NCBI GenBank assembly: GCA_040381075.1
Contig: JBEIHX010000021.1
Span: 1 to 64,000 of the forward strand
From: JBEIHX01 sp040381075
GTDB lineage: Bacteria; Pseudomonadota; Alphaproteobacteria; Caulobacterales; Aquidulcibacteraceae
Direction: 5' to 3'
Length of the DNA stretch: 64,000 nt
The position numbers and the translations under genes are program-made. This document shows positions 16,440 to 25,559 of this stretch, piece by piece; the stretch's first letter is position 1, and each line of letters begins with the position of its first letter. The notes under the pieces were generated by a model. That model ran no database searches, was not told the DNA's origin, and was given only the letters and a program-made list of their open reading frames with translations.

Positions 16440-17492
16440 TCAGCGCGTGCGCAAGATCAGGATGTCGAGATCACGCAAAGGGATAAAAGCCGCGCGTCGC
16501 ATTTCAAATGTTGTCGGCGAAGTCCTCACCAGTCCGCCGGGGCCGCACAGGGTCATAAGGTCGCCAGGCGCTCCCTTATCGATCGTGAGAATGAATTCCG
16601 CTGGCGGGCCAGGCCGGCGGGCGCGCCGCCAATCACGTCCGCCGGTCAGCGCGTAGCCTACGGTCTGTGCGCCAAGGACCGTCGGCTGGTCGGGTCCCAG
16701 CCGTTGCTGGCGCGTCGCAGCCGCCAGCCGCCTCGCCGCGCTTTCCCAGCCTGGACTGATGCAGTGCCTGGCCCGCGTCGGCGCGTCAAATGGCTGACCG
16801 TCATCAAAGACCACCGGCACGGCGCCTGTCACGGGTTTATAGGTGTGCTCGATCCGGACCGTCTCTCCGGCGGCGAACCTCTGACGCCAGAAAAACGTTG
16901 TCTGCAGTCGCCAGTTCGCCACCGGCGTCGAGCCTTCAGCCCGTAACAGCGCCCCGGCGCTCAGCAGGGGTGCTGCGTCGGCAGGCTTCAGGCCAAGGAT
17001 CAGGGGGGCGAGATCCGGATCGTCCGGGCGCAAGGGCAGGCCTGCGAGGCGCAGCGCCTCTGTGACGTCAGCGCCTTTCGGCGTCAGCGCCTGCAACTCG
17101 ATGTCGGTCGCGATCGGCGCACCATTCACCTCGGCGCGGAAGTCAACGAAATTCGGAAACGTAGTGGCCGGAAACTGAATCTCACGGGTGCTCATGTCCG
17201 GCGTGATTTCGGGCAGGGCGAATGCAACCAGGACGGTGACCGGCTTGCGTGTGACGTTACGTAAGGTGTAGCGGGCGCGGACGGACTGCGCGCTGATGCG
17301 CAGGTCCTCCTGAACCAATCGCAGAGCCGGGTCGGGTTCGATCACGAGGCCGCCGGCGGGCAGGGCTGGCGAACTTTCCTCCGCGATGCTGCCCCCTGCA
17401 GCAACCAGAGCGAGGCTCAGGAACGCCGTCGTCACAAGCCCCAGCTTCAGGCGCTTGGCGAGCGCCCCAACACCTGGTCGAAGATCTGCCAT
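16440..17492 (-). CDS. DUF4424 family secreted protein
   Basis: A 350-aa exported protein of unknown role. It begins with a signal peptide (KRLKLGLVTTAFLSLALVAAGGS, about residues 14-36). It then shows the family pattern AGGLVIEPDPALRLVQEDLRIS and RYTLRNVTRKPVTVLVAFALPE, with a later FFWRQRFAAGETVRIEHTYKPV strand pair typical of DUF4424. ATG 17492 has GGAGGAGG upstream on its strand; a longer open frame (to 17858) lacks family similarity and overlaps lepB. The gene is divergent from lepB with 122 bp between the starts. Confidence 0.8.
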   Translation of the reverse strand: MADLRPGVGALAKRLKLGLVTTAFLSLALVAAGGSIAEESSPALPAGGLVIEPDPALRLVQEDLRISAQSVRARYTLRNVTRKPVTVLVAFALPEITPDMSTREIQFPATTFPNFVDFRAEVNGAPIATDIELQALTPKGADVTEALRLAGLPLRPDDPDLAPLILGLKPADAAPLLSAGALLRAEGSTPVANWRLQTTFFWRQRFAAGETVRIEHTYKPVTGAVPVVFDDGQPFDAPTRARHCISPGWESAARRLAAATRQQRLGPDQPTVLGAQTVGYALTGGRDWRRARRPGPPAEFILTIDKGAPGDLMTLCGPGGLVRTSPTTFEMRRAAFIPLRDLDILILRTR

Positions 17493-17614
17493 GGCTGGGT
17501 CCTCCTCCGGCGCCATTCGATCAGAGCCTGACACATTCGCGCAAGCACAGCCGCGCCCTTGCGCCGTTGCATTTGGGGATGCAGATAGAGACAGGTGCGG
17601 GGGGCAGGCGCGGC

Positions 17615-18487
17615 ATGGCGGATAAATCGGGTCAGAACACGGACGACGCCAAGCCCTCCCCGGCTGCGCCGCAGCCGTCCGCGCAGGGTCGTGACGGCTC
17701 GACGGCAGGGGGGCGCCCATCGGGTTTTCGCCAATGGCTCTGGCGCGAGATCGTGGAGTGGGCGAGGTTTCTTGTCTGGGCTGCGCCGGCGTTCCTGGCC
17801 TTCTCCACGGTTGGCTACTCAGCCTATCGGATCCCGTCTGAGAGCATGGTGCCGTCACTTGAGGTCGGCGATCGGATTGCTGTGGCGAAGTGGTCTTACG
17901 GCTACAGCCGCTATTCGCTGCCCTTCGGCGCCGGTTTGCTGCCGCAATCCGAACACAGGATATTCGAGCAGATGCCGCGGCGGGGCGATGTGGTGGTGTT
18001 CATCCACCCCCAGCACGGCCAGACGATGATCAAGCGCCTGGTTGGCCTGCCGGGCGACCGCATCGAGGTGCGCGACGGGGTCTTGTGGATAAACTCCGTG
18101 GAGACGGCCACGACATTTCGTCGTGAACTCGTGCGCAAGCAACGCGGGGACGCGCGGGGCGCAGAAACTGTGGAGCAGTTCTCTGAGGCCTTGCCGGATG
18201 GACCGACGCATCTGATCAACAATCAGCGCAACGATTCGGAAGCCGATAACTTCGGTCCGGTGGTGGTTCCTGAGAACGCCTTTTTCATGATGGGCGACAA
18301 TCGCGACAATTCAATCGACAGTCGCTACGCGGACATGGGTTTCGTGCCGAAGGAAAACCTGATCGGGCGCGCCGAAACCGTCTTCCTGACCACGCGGTTC
18401 TGCTTTGGCGCCGACGGCGCTGCAGAATGCCCGCGTCCCCGACTGTTCCGCCCGTTGAGCCCGGGGCCAGGCAAGAGCACGCTCTAA
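17615..18487 (+). CDS. lepB: signal peptidase I
   Basis: An inner-membrane serine protease that removes signal peptides on the periplasmic side. The 290 aa have one membrane anchor (about 50-68), the catalytic Ser77 in IPSESMVPSL, Lys140 in MIKRLVGLPGDRI, and the box E motif GDNRDNSIDSR. All catalytic elements are present. The N-terminal 35 residues are Pro/Ala-rich and cytoplasmic, and the C-terminus ends in a proline-rich tail. ATG 17615 is chosen over one further up because it follows a GGGG-rich site and gives the usual length. It is not beside rnc/era, where the main alphaproteobacterial copy often lies, so another copy may exist. Confidence 0.93.
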   Translation: MADKSGQNTDDAKPSPAAPQPSAQGRDGSTAGGRPSGFRQWLWREIVEWARFLVWAAPAFLAFSTVGYSAYRIPSESMVPSLEVGDRIAVAKWSYGYSRYSLPFGAGLLPQSEHRIFEQMPRRGDVVVFIHPQHGQTMIKRLVGLPGDRIEVRDGVLWINSVETATTFRRELVRKQRGDARGAETVEQFSEALPDGPTHLINNQRNDSEADNFGPVVVPENAFFMMGDNRDNSIDSRYADMGFVPKENLIGRAETVFLTTRFCFGADGAAECPRPRLFRPLSPGPGKSTL

Positions 18488-18923
18488 ATGGCCTGATCAG
18501 CGGGGATTTCCTGACCCCTGGGCCTGTCGGACCCGGGATCGGCCTGACGCGTGCAGATTCCCGACCTCATTTGGCGCCCGACCTCATATGGCGCAGTGCG
18601 CCAGCCCGGCGCCAGCCCGGCGCCTGCCTGGTGCTTGCCTGGTGCTTGCCCCTGCGCCGCAGGAGGGCTGGGGGCATGCTGGCGGCCTGGGCCCAGGAGG
18701 GCGGCCAGGAGTTCTGCAGGCTTCGCCGGTGACCCCGGAGCGGTAGGATGACGTAATCCAGGTTATGGGCCATGATGCATGCGTCAGCCTTCGTCATGCG
18801 CGCCATGGCGTGTTCACGAAGTGCTGGGGAAGTGTTAACGAAGCGCAGGGATCACGATCGCGTCTGATCGCAGTTGGCCGGGTGGGCGCGAGCGGATGGT
18901 GTGTTTGAGTTCTGGGGGAACTT
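18488..18923. repeat. gap with short direct repeats (436 bp)
   Basis: No gene is seen. A 17-bp direct duplication lies at 18561-18577/18578-18594 (core CGACCTCAT-TGGCGC). It is followed by an 11-bp array at 18601-18644 (CCAGCCCGGCG twice, then two CTGCCTGGTG-type copies). The rest is featureless apart from a ribosome site before the SRPBCC gene. Confidence 0.7.
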
Positions 18924-20105
18924 ATGAAGGCGGTTCGCAATATTCTGATCGGGCTCCTGGTTCTGGTCGTCCTTATCGGGGCGGCTGCGTACTTCCTGGC
19001 CCCGAAGACTGTCACCGTCGAGCAGACGGTCGAGATCGACCGGCCGGCATCGCTCATCTACACCGCGCTTGCTGGCGCAAGGACCTTCAACGCATTGGCG
19101 CCCGCTCCGGATGAAGCGGGCAAGGCCAGCTACGAGGGCCCTGACTTCGGCGTCGGCGCCAAAACGGTGCTGCCCGGTGGTGGTGCGCGCGAGATTGTCG
19201 ACGCCAAACCCTATGAAGGGCTCACGCTCGCCTTGCGCACGGCGCAGGGTCCGGCGAAGGTCACGATTGCGATCGGCAAGGGTGAGGGCGCAGCGTCCAG
19301 GGTAACCTGGACCGAAGTGACCGAGCTCGGGGCCAACCCGATCGCACGTCTTGCCGGGCAGTTTCGCAAGGGGCAGACGACGCGCGATGCTGCAGCCCTC
19401 CTCCAGACCCTGAAATCCAGCGTAGAGAAGCTGCCCAACGTCGATGTTGCTGGTGTTTCCGGCGAAATGGCTGAGGCTGCTGGCGGCGTATTCGTCTTTG
19501 TCGCCGGTGAAACCGCTCAGGACCCGCAGCTGGTGGAAGCGGCGGTGCGCGGGGCCATGAAACTCGCCGCCGCAGTGCTGACGATCAACCGCATCGAGCC
19601 GTCCGGGCCAGGCCTCGTTCTGGCGAGCGATTCCGGCAATGGACAGCTCTCATTTCGGGCTGGCTTTTCGATCGCAGCGCGGCCTGTCGAGCCCCTGCGC
19701 GCGGGTGAGGACGTCGCATTTGCTGATGCGCCCAAGGGCGAGGCCATGAAGGTCGCCTATGAGGGGCCGGTCGACGGGCTTGCACAGTTTCGCCAAAAGG
19801 CGGCGGCCTATGTTGCGGCGCGCGGTGTGGTCGTCGCCGGGGCGCCATGGGATGCGTATCCGTACGGTCCGTCCATGCCGGGCGCGCCGCTGAAGGTAGA
19901 TATGTATTTCCCGGTGACGGCGGCGGCCGCGCCTGCCCCGGCCACGGGGGGTGCGGCGCCAGCGGACGCTGCGCCCGGGCCAGCCGAGGCTTCAGCGCCG
20001 GATCCGGCAGTCGCAGCTCCGACGCCTGCGCCGCCTCCGGCGCCGGCGACCGATGCGCCCGTTGACCTGACCAGCCCCCCGCGAACGGAGCCGTCTCAGC
20101 AGTAA
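18924..20105 (+). CDS. membrane-anchored SRPBCC / GyrI-like two-domain protein
   Basis: A 393-residue protein in four parts. A single N-terminal membrane helix (about 6-28) comes first. An SRPBCC (START-like) domain follows (about 30-160), starting VTVEQTVEIDRPASLIY, with the usual TWTE strand. A GyrI-like small-molecule-binding domain (about 170-335) ends in LKVDMYFPVTA. An Ala/Pro-rich tail of about 58 residues closes it. Such fusions usually bind hydrophobic ligands, but no function is known here. The start ATG 18924 (MKAVRNILIGLLVLVVLIG) follows GGGGGAAC. A good terminator lies behind it. Confidence 0.8.
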   Translation: MKAVRNILIGLLVLVVLIGAAAYFLAPKTVTVEQTVEIDRPASLIYTALAGARTFNALAPAPDEAGKASYEGPDFGVGAKTVLPGGGAREIVDAKPYEGLTLALRTAQGPAKVTIAIGKGEGAASRVTWTEVTELGANPIARLAGQFRKGQTTRDAAALLQTLKSSVEKLPNVDVAGVSGEMAEAAGGVFVFVAGETAQDPQLVEAAVRGAMKLAAAVLTINRIEPSGPGLVLASDSGNGQLSFRAGFSIAARPVEPLRAGEDVAFADAPKGEAMKVAYEGPVDGLAQFRQKAAAYVAARGVVVAGAPWDAYPYGPSMPGAPLKVDMYFPVTAAAAPAPATGGAAPADAAPGPAEASAPDPAVAAPTPAPPPAPATDAPVDLTSPPRTEPSQQ

Positions 20106-20166
20106 TCCCAAGACCGAAACCAGCACTGCGTTGACGATGAGCGTGGGGCTCGCTGCGTCGACGCAT

Positions 20167-20197
20167 CGGCCGCGACGTCGGGCTGGCGTCGCGGCCG
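20167..20197 (+). terminator. hairpin terminator after the SRPBCC gene
   Basis: CGGCCGCGACG (20167-20177) and CGTCGCGGCCG (20187-20197) pair perfectly over a 9-nt loop, followed by CAATCCTTTCC. Confidence 0.7.
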
Positions 20198-20321
20198 CAA
20201 TCCTTTCCGTTCTGGTTCCTCCCGAAGGCGCCTCGGCGGTCATCAGGTGGCGCAGACCCGCGCCGGCGCCTGTACAATGGCCCTGCAGACCCGCACGCCG
20301 GTCGCTGCGAGGAGCTTCGCG

Positions 20322-21272
20322 ATGACATTGTCGACCATTTCCCTATCTGACATGACGAAAGTCGCCATTGGGATTGACCGCCCCGAAGACGTCGTCGTCT
20401 CACGATCCGGGCGCGTGTTTGCATCGGATCATCACTGTGCGGTCGCGGAGATACACCCTGACGGATCGTTCACGCGCCTTGGGGTGAAGGGCGGCGCGCC
20501 CAATGGCCTCAACATGGATGCACAGGGCCGGGTCCTGATCGCCAATTTCGGGATTTACGACGGAGAGCCCGGTCCGCTGGAGCGTTTCGATCCGCAGACC
20601 GGCTTACGCGAAACCCTGGTCGCTGACATTGGCGGGCGCAGGCTGACCTCATCCAACTATCCCATAGTCGCCCGCAACGGCGCCATCTACTGCACCCACT
20701 CGACGTTCGCGCCAACCTGGCCGGAGGCGCTCGATGGACGCGCCGATGGCTTTGTCTATCGTCTGTGTCCGGATGGGCGGGTGGATGTCCTGGCGGATGG
20801 AATTCCGTTCGCCAACGGTTGCTGCCTGGATGCCGAGGAAGCCTACCTTTACGTGAACCGAACATCGACGGCGGATGTCGTGCGGTTTCCAATTCTGCCG
20901 GACGGGCGGCTTGGGCCGGGTGAGCCCTACGGACCCAAGCTCGGTCCCGTGCTGAGCGGGCCGGTCGACCCTGAAAATCCGCCCGGGCCGGAGATCATGC
21001 GCCATCTTGGCTATACCGACGGGAATGGCTTCGATGCAGAAGGCAATTTATGGGTGACGCTGCCGGCCGCCAACAAGATCGTCGCAATCACGCCGCACCG
21101 GGAGGTCGTCACGATCGTGCACGACGTGGACCACACCATCCTCAATCATCCGACCAACATCGCATGGGGCGGCCCTGACCTGAGGGACCTTTATGTCGGC
21201 TCCATTCGGGCGAACTATGTCGTCAAGGCGCGGTCGCCAACGCCCGGCCTGCCGCTTATCCATCAACGCTGA
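20322..21272 (+). CDS. SMP-30/gluconolactonase-like beta-propeller protein
   Basis: A 316-aa six-bladed propeller of the SMP-30/gluconolactonase/LRE family. Repeating strand patterns are seen: RPEDVVVSRSGRVFASDHH, GAPNGLNMDAQGRVLIANFG, ANGCCLDAEEAYLYVNRT and GNGFDAEGNLWVTL. The Asn residues before NGLN and NGCC and the GNGFD turn are where the divalent metal binds. The likely activity is hydrolysis of a sugar or other lactone, but the substrate is unknown. GAGGAG eight bases before ATG 20322 sets the start. The next gene is separated by 97 bp and may be co-transcribed. Confidence 0.85.
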   Translation: MTLSTISLSDMTKVAIGIDRPEDVVVSRSGRVFASDHHCAVAEIHPDGSFTRLGVKGGAPNGLNMDAQGRVLIANFGIYDGEPGPLERFDPQTGLRETLVADIGGRRLTSSNYPIVARNGAIYCTHSTFAPTWPEALDGRADGFVYRLCPDGRVDVLADGIPFANGCCLDAEEAYLYVNRTSTADVVRFPILPDGRLGPGEPYGPKLGPVLSGPVDPENPPGPEIMRHLGYTDGNGFDAEGNLWVTLPAANKIVAITPHREVVTIVHDVDHTILNHPTNIAWGGPDLRDLYVGSIRANYVVKARSPTPGLPLIHQR

Positions 21273-21369
21273 GGCGCTGGCTGAAGCCTGGCGCCGACCT
21301 CCCCCTACGTCATCTTGATGAGCGGCGACAACGTCCTACCCTTTGCAGCATACCGGAGGAACACAGATC

Positions 21370-22371
21370 ATGGCTCTGCCTAAAGTGCTTGAAGGCAAAT
21401 TGCGTATTCCTGTGATTGGATCGCCGCTGTTCATCATTTCCCAGCCTGATCTGGTGATTGCGCAGTGCAAGGCTGGCGTCGTTGGGTCGTTTCCTGCCCT
21501 CAACGCACGCCCGGCCCCCGTCCTGCACGACTGGCTTGACCGGATCACGACCGAACTCGCGGAGTGGGACGCGCAGAACCCCGACCGGCCCAGCGCACCA
21601 TTCGCCGTGAACCAGATTGTGCACAAAACGAACGACCGCCTGCAGCACGACGTCGAGGCATGTGTGAAGTTCAAGGTTCCTGTGATCATCACCTCGCTCG
21701 GCGCCCAGCCCTGGCTGAATGAGGCCATTCATTCCTATGGCGGCGTCGTTCTCCACGACATCATCAATGTGGCGCACGCGCGCAAGGCTGTCGAAAAGGG
21801 GGCGGACGGATTGATCCCGGTATGCGCCGGGGCTGGCGGTCACGCCGGCGCGCTGTCGCCGTTTGCACTGGTGCAGGAATTGCGCGAATGGTTTGACGGT
21901 CCGATCGCTCTTTCCGGGGCCATCGCAAACGGTGCGGCGGTCCTCGCAGCGCAAGCCTTGGGGGCTGACCTCGCCTATATCGGATCTGCCTTTATCGCCT
22001 GCAAAGAGGCCGTGGCCGATGAGCGATACAAGCAGATGATCGTCGACAGCCGTGCGGAGGACATCATCTACTCCAATCTGTTCACTGGCGTTCACGGCAA
22101 CTACCTGAAGCCCTCCGTGATCGCAGCTGGACTTGATCCCGACAATTTGCCCGAGAGCGATCCCTCAAAGATGAATTTCGGATCCGGTGGAAATACCGAA
22201 AAGAAGGCCTGGAAAGACATCTGGGGCTGCGGCCAGGGGATCGGTGCGGTGCGCGCCGTCCTGAGCGCGGGCGAACGGGTTGAGCAGCTGGCGCGCGAAT
22301 ACGAGGAGGCGAAGCGTCGCCTTGATTCGATCTCGGCTCCGTATCGCTCCCGCACCCACATCGCTGGCTGA
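21370..22371 (+). CDS. nitronate monooxygenase / NAD(P)H:flavin oxidoreductase family protein
   Basis: A TIM-barrel FMN enzyme of 333 aa in the 2-nitropropane dioxygenase family. It shows the N-terminal strand IPVIGSPLFIISQPDLVIAQ, the flavin-phosphate loop PVCAGAGGHAG, then IALSGAIANGAAVLAAQALGAD and YIGSAF, all typical of the family. Members oxidise nitronates or reduce quinones/enoyl thioesters; the C-terminal GCGQGIGAVR fits the class II type. ATG 21370 has GGAGG ten bases upstream. No obvious pathway partner is nearby. Confidence 0.88.
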   Translation: MALPKVLEGKLRIPVIGSPLFIISQPDLVIAQCKAGVVGSFPALNARPAPVLHDWLDRITTELAEWDAQNPDRPSAPFAVNQIVHKTNDRLQHDVEACVKFKVPVIITSLGAQPWLNEAIHSYGGVVLHDIINVAHARKAVEKGADGLIPVCAGAGGHAGALSPFALVQELREWFDGPIALSGAIANGAAVLAAQALGADLAYIGSAFIACKEAVADERYKQMIVDSRAEDIIYSNLFTGVHGNYLKPSVIAAGLDPDNLPESDPSKMNFGSGGNTEKKAWKDIWGCGQGIGAVRAVLSAGERVEQLAREYEEAKRRLDSISAPYRSRTHIAG

Positions 22372-22709
22372 GACGTTGCGCCCCGCCAGGGTGGACTGTC
22401 GTTGCGCTGTCCTGCCGCCGGAGCGATGAGGGGCGGGGCCTTGGGGTTGGGGGCCTTCCGGCGCCTTGGTCGTCCATGCAGTGGGCCGGCGGATCCATAC
22501 GGCTTGTTCGGGCTGCTCGGGTCATGCCAGGCGGTCCGGGTGGCGCGCGGGTCGGCGGGCCGCCGGACATCCGTAAGCCCTGCGCCGGAGCGTATCGGCC
22601 GCCCCAACAGGGCGATGGTGGTCCCGCGCGCCAGCGAGGGCGGCGGAAAACCGCTTTCGCGCGCGGGAGGGCGGTTTAAAGTCTCGCGGTGAACAAGGGG
22701 CCTTTGGAA
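22372..22709. other. gap without a recognisable gene (338 bp)
   Basis: GC-rich intergenic DNA between the flavin enzyme and dsbD. Open frames are shadow-like. A GTG at 22689 could extend dsbD by seven codons. Confidence 0.5.
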
Positions 22710-24836
22710 ATGCTGCGGTGGGTGCTTGGAAGTCTGGCGGCGGTCTGCCTGGTGTCGTCCGCTGAGGCTGCGCAGGTTGCGCGCACCGACAATGTGGAAG
22801 TGGAGCTGGTCAGCGACCACGCCTCCATCGCCCCCGGGCAGACCATCTATGTCGCTATGCGGCAAAAGATCCGCGCTGGCTGGCACACTTATTGGCGCAA
22901 TCCAGGCGATAGCGGCGAGCCGACCGAGATCGCCTGGACGCTGCCGCAGGGATTTTCCGCGGGCGACATCATCTGGCCTGCGCCCAGACGAATTCCGGTC
23001 GGGCCGCTCGTCAATTACGGATTTGAAGGCGAAATCCTGCTTCCTTCACCGGTGACCGCGCCAGCCGATCTGTCTGTCGGCGCGCCTGTCACCCTCACGG
23101 CCGCCTCACGTTGGCTGGTCTGCGCTGACATCTGCATTCCCGAAGAGGCAACGCTCGACCTCACGCTTGCGACCGCCAGTGCGCAGCTGACGAATCCTGC
23201 CTGGCGTGCGCGGATTGACGGTGCGCGGTCGGCGACGGCGAAGCCCGCGCCCTGGAAGAGCGCGGTGGCGCGTGAAAGTTCCGGGGCGGTGCTCAGCCTG
23301 GCTGCGCCTGAACTGGCGCGTGCGGCCGGGTCCGGTGATCTGCGGGGCGCCTACTTCTTCCCGTTCGACCCGGCCATGGTGAACCACGCCATGGCTCAGC
23401 CGGTCGCCTACGGTCCGCAGGGTCTGACGGTTTTTCTGCCGCCGGCCCCGAACTCGCCGATCGGCTCGAGACCGCTGGAAGGTTGGCTGGTGACGACGGA
23501 CGCCTCCGGTCGCGAGACGGCCTATGCGGTCTCGGCCCCGCCCGGGGGGGCCTTTGCAGGGACGCGTGGCGCGCCCCTCGCCGCGGCGGCCGCTGCTGGC
23601 GGGAGCGCTGGCGGGACCGCCATGCTCAGCTTTGCCGCAGCTTTGGCTTTCGCATTTCTGGGCGGCCTCATCCTGAACCTGATGCCCTGTGTCTTCCCGA
23701 TCCTGTCGGTCAAGGCGCTGTCCATCGCCGGCCTTGCCCACGAGGCCCGCGCGAAAGCCGTCAGCGAAGCATGGGCCTTCGCAGCGGGAGTCATGGGCGC
23801 CTTTCTGGCGTTGGCGGGCGCGTTGATCCTGCTGAAGGCGGCCGGCGCCGCCACCGGTTGGGGGTTTCAGCTGCAATCGCCCATCGTCGTGGCTGGCCTT
23901 GCACTGCTGTTCATGATCATCGGATTGTCCCTGCTTGGCCTGTTTGAACTCGGCGGCGGGCTGCAAAACCTCGGCGGGGAAATTGCCGATCGCGGCGGCG
24001 CGGTGGGCGCGTTCTTTACCGGCGCTCTGGCGGTCGTGGTGGCGAGCCCGTGTACGGCGCCGTTCATGGGCGCGGCGCTCGGGTGGGCCTTTACCCAGCC
24101 AGCGCCGATCGCCCTGTGCGTTTTTGCCGCGCTTGCGGTTGGTTTTGCAACGCCCTTTGTCGCCGTTGTGCTTGTCCCCGGGGTGCTGCAGCGTCTGCCG
24201 CGGCCGGGTCCCTGGATGGTCCGGTTCAAGGAACTGACCGCCTTCCCGATGTTTGCAACCGCTGCATGGCTGGCATGGGTGTTCGCGCATCAGACGGGCC
24301 CGGATGGATTGGCCCGCCTGCTCGCGGCCTGTGTCGCCCTTGCGTTTTGCATCTGGCTGTGGCGCGTGACGGGACGCATCGCGCTGCGGGCGGCGGGCGC
24401 AAGTCTGGCGCTGGCGGCGATCGGCTGGGCGCTCAGCGTTGCACCGGCCCCGATCGGGGCGGTGGCAGTCTCCAGAACCGGCGCGCTGGCGGGCGAGCCC
24501 TGGTCTCGCGAGCGCGTCAGCGCCCTGCAGGCCGAGGGTCGCGTCGTGTTTGTGAATTTTACGGCGGCCTGGTGCGTCACCTGCAAGGTTAACGAGCGGG
24601 TGGCCTTGTCCGGCGAGGGTCTCAAGGCGACTTTGCGTGAGACAAACGCCGTCTATCTGGTCGGCGACTGGACAAACCGCGACCCCGAGATCGCAGCCGA
24701 GCTGGCGGCCTATGGACGTTCGGGCGTGCCGCTCTATCTGGTGTTTCCTGGTCGGGCCGGGGCTGAGCCGCGCGTGCTGCCGCAGCTGCTCACTGAGCGC
24801 GCAGTCGCATCCGCCATATCCGAGGCCGCACGATAA
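22710..24836 (+). CDS. dsbD: DsbD-type thiol:disulfide interchange protein
   Basis: Carries electrons from cytoplasmic thioredoxin across the inner membrane to periplasmic proteins. The 708 aa begin with a signal peptide, then a periplasmic N-terminal domain with paired Cys in WLVCADICIPEE. Eight membrane helices follow with the two redox Cys motifs LMPCVFP and SPCTAPFMG. A C-terminal thioredoxin domain has WCVTCK. All three Cys pairs are present. The N-terminal domain resembles the ScsB-like form more than E. coli DsbD. ATG 22710 follows AAGGGG by nine bases; GTG 22689 is the alternative. The next gene, also redox-related, is 54 bp downstream. Confidence 0.92.
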   Translation: MLRWVLGSLAAVCLVSSAEAAQVARTDNVEVELVSDHASIAPGQTIYVAMRQKIRAGWHTYWRNPGDSGEPTEIAWTLPQGFSAGDIIWPAPRRIPVGPLVNYGFEGEILLPSPVTAPADLSVGAPVTLTAASRWLVCADICIPEEATLDLTLATASAQLTNPAWRARIDGARSATAKPAPWKSAVARESSGAVLSLAAPELARAAGSGDLRGAYFFPFDPAMVNHAMAQPVAYGPQGLTVFLPPAPNSPIGSRPLEGWLVTTDASGRETAYAVSAPPGGAFAGTRGAPLAAAAAAGGSAGGTAMLSFAAALAFAFLGGLILNLMPCVFPILSVKALSIAGLAHEARAKAVSEAWAFAAGVMGAFLALAGALILLKAAGAATGWGFQLQSPIVVAGLALLFMIIGLSLLGLFELGGGLQNLGGEIADRGGAVGAFFTGALAVVVASPCTAPFMGAALGWAFTQPAPIALCVFAALAVGFATPFVAVVLVPGVLQRLPRPGPWMVRFKELTAFPMFATAAWLAWVFAHQTGPDGLARLLAACVALAFCIWLWRVTGRIALRAAGASLALAAIGWALSVAPAPIGAVAVSRTGALAGEPWSRERVSALQAEGRVVFVNFTAAWCVTCKVNERVALSGEGLKATLRETNAVYLVGDWTNRDPEIAAELAAYGRSGVPLYLVFPGRAGAEPRVLPQLLTERAVASAISEAAR

Positions 24837-24890
24837 GGGGTGCCGCAGAGCCGTTCGACCCGGTCTGTGCACAGCGGCGAGGGGGTCGCA

Positions 24891-25529
24891 ATGTTGGATC
24901 GGCGCTCATTCTCTATCGGGCTTGGCATGGCGGCGGCGGCGGCGCTGTCGGCCGGCGCGCTCATTTCCGTCACAGCGAATGCGGCAGCCGCTGCCGAGGT
25001 GGGCAAGCCCGCGCCCTCCTTCTCCGTCGTCGATGCGACCGGCAAGGTGCGCTCACTGGCGGAGTTCAGAGGCCGGACCGTGGTTCTGGAGTGGACCAAC
25101 AGGGATTGTCCGTATGTTGAAAAGCACTACGGCGGCGGCGCAATGCAGCGCCTTCAATCCGATGCCGCCAGGGACGGCGTGGTCTGGCTGTCGATCATTT
25201 CATCCGCCCCCGGCAAACAGGGCTACCTCCCTCCATCACAGGCCCTCGCCCATGCCGCCCGGGTCGGCGCGACGCCTGCCGCAATCCTGATCGACGCGAG
25301 CGGCGCCATGGGGCGGGCCTATGGCGCCAGGACAACGCCGCATATGTATGTGATCGATGACCAGGGAACCCTCGTCTACGCCGGCGCAATCGATGATCGA
25401 AAAAGCACCAGTCCCGCCGATATCGCGAAAGCCAACAATTACGTGGCTGGCGCGCTGGCCGATGTGAAGGCAGGCAGGCCAGTCGCCTTGCCGACGTCGA
25501 CCCCTTACGGCTGCAGCATCAAATACTGA
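24891..25529 (+). CDS. exported redoxin / thioredoxin-family protein
   Basis: A 212-aa thioredoxin-fold protein with a twin-arginine-like leader (DRRSFSIGLGMAAAAALSAGA). The fold shows GKPAPSFSVVDATGKVRSL, then EWTNRDCPYVEKHY. In place of the CXXC motif there is a single Cys in DCPYVEK, and ARTTPHMYVIDDQGTLVYAGAIDD forms the cis-Pro strand. Single-Cys members may act as peroxidases or thiol partners rather than disulfide reductases. ATG 24891 follows GAGGGGG. Its place just behind dsbD suggests that DsbD keeps it reduced; this is inference from position. Confidence 0.85.
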   Translation: MLDRRSFSIGLGMAAAAALSAGALISVTANAAAAAEVGKPAPSFSVVDATGKVRSLAEFRGRTVVLEWTNRDCPYVEKHYGGGAMQRLQSDAARDGVVWLSIISSAPGKQGYLPPSQALAHAARVGATPAAILIDASGAMGRAYGARTTPHMYVIDDQGTLVYAGAIDDRKSTSPADIAKANNYVAGALADVKAGRPVALPTSTPYGCSIKY

Positions 25530-25559
25530 TCCTGGGACGCATCGGGGTCTCTCAGCGCA

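Noticed and set aside
23106..24872. A 588-codon minus-strand open frame opposite dsbD
   Set aside because: Composition typical of antisense to a membrane protein (Arg/Gln/His-rich) and no motif; dsbD has all redox Cys on the other strand.
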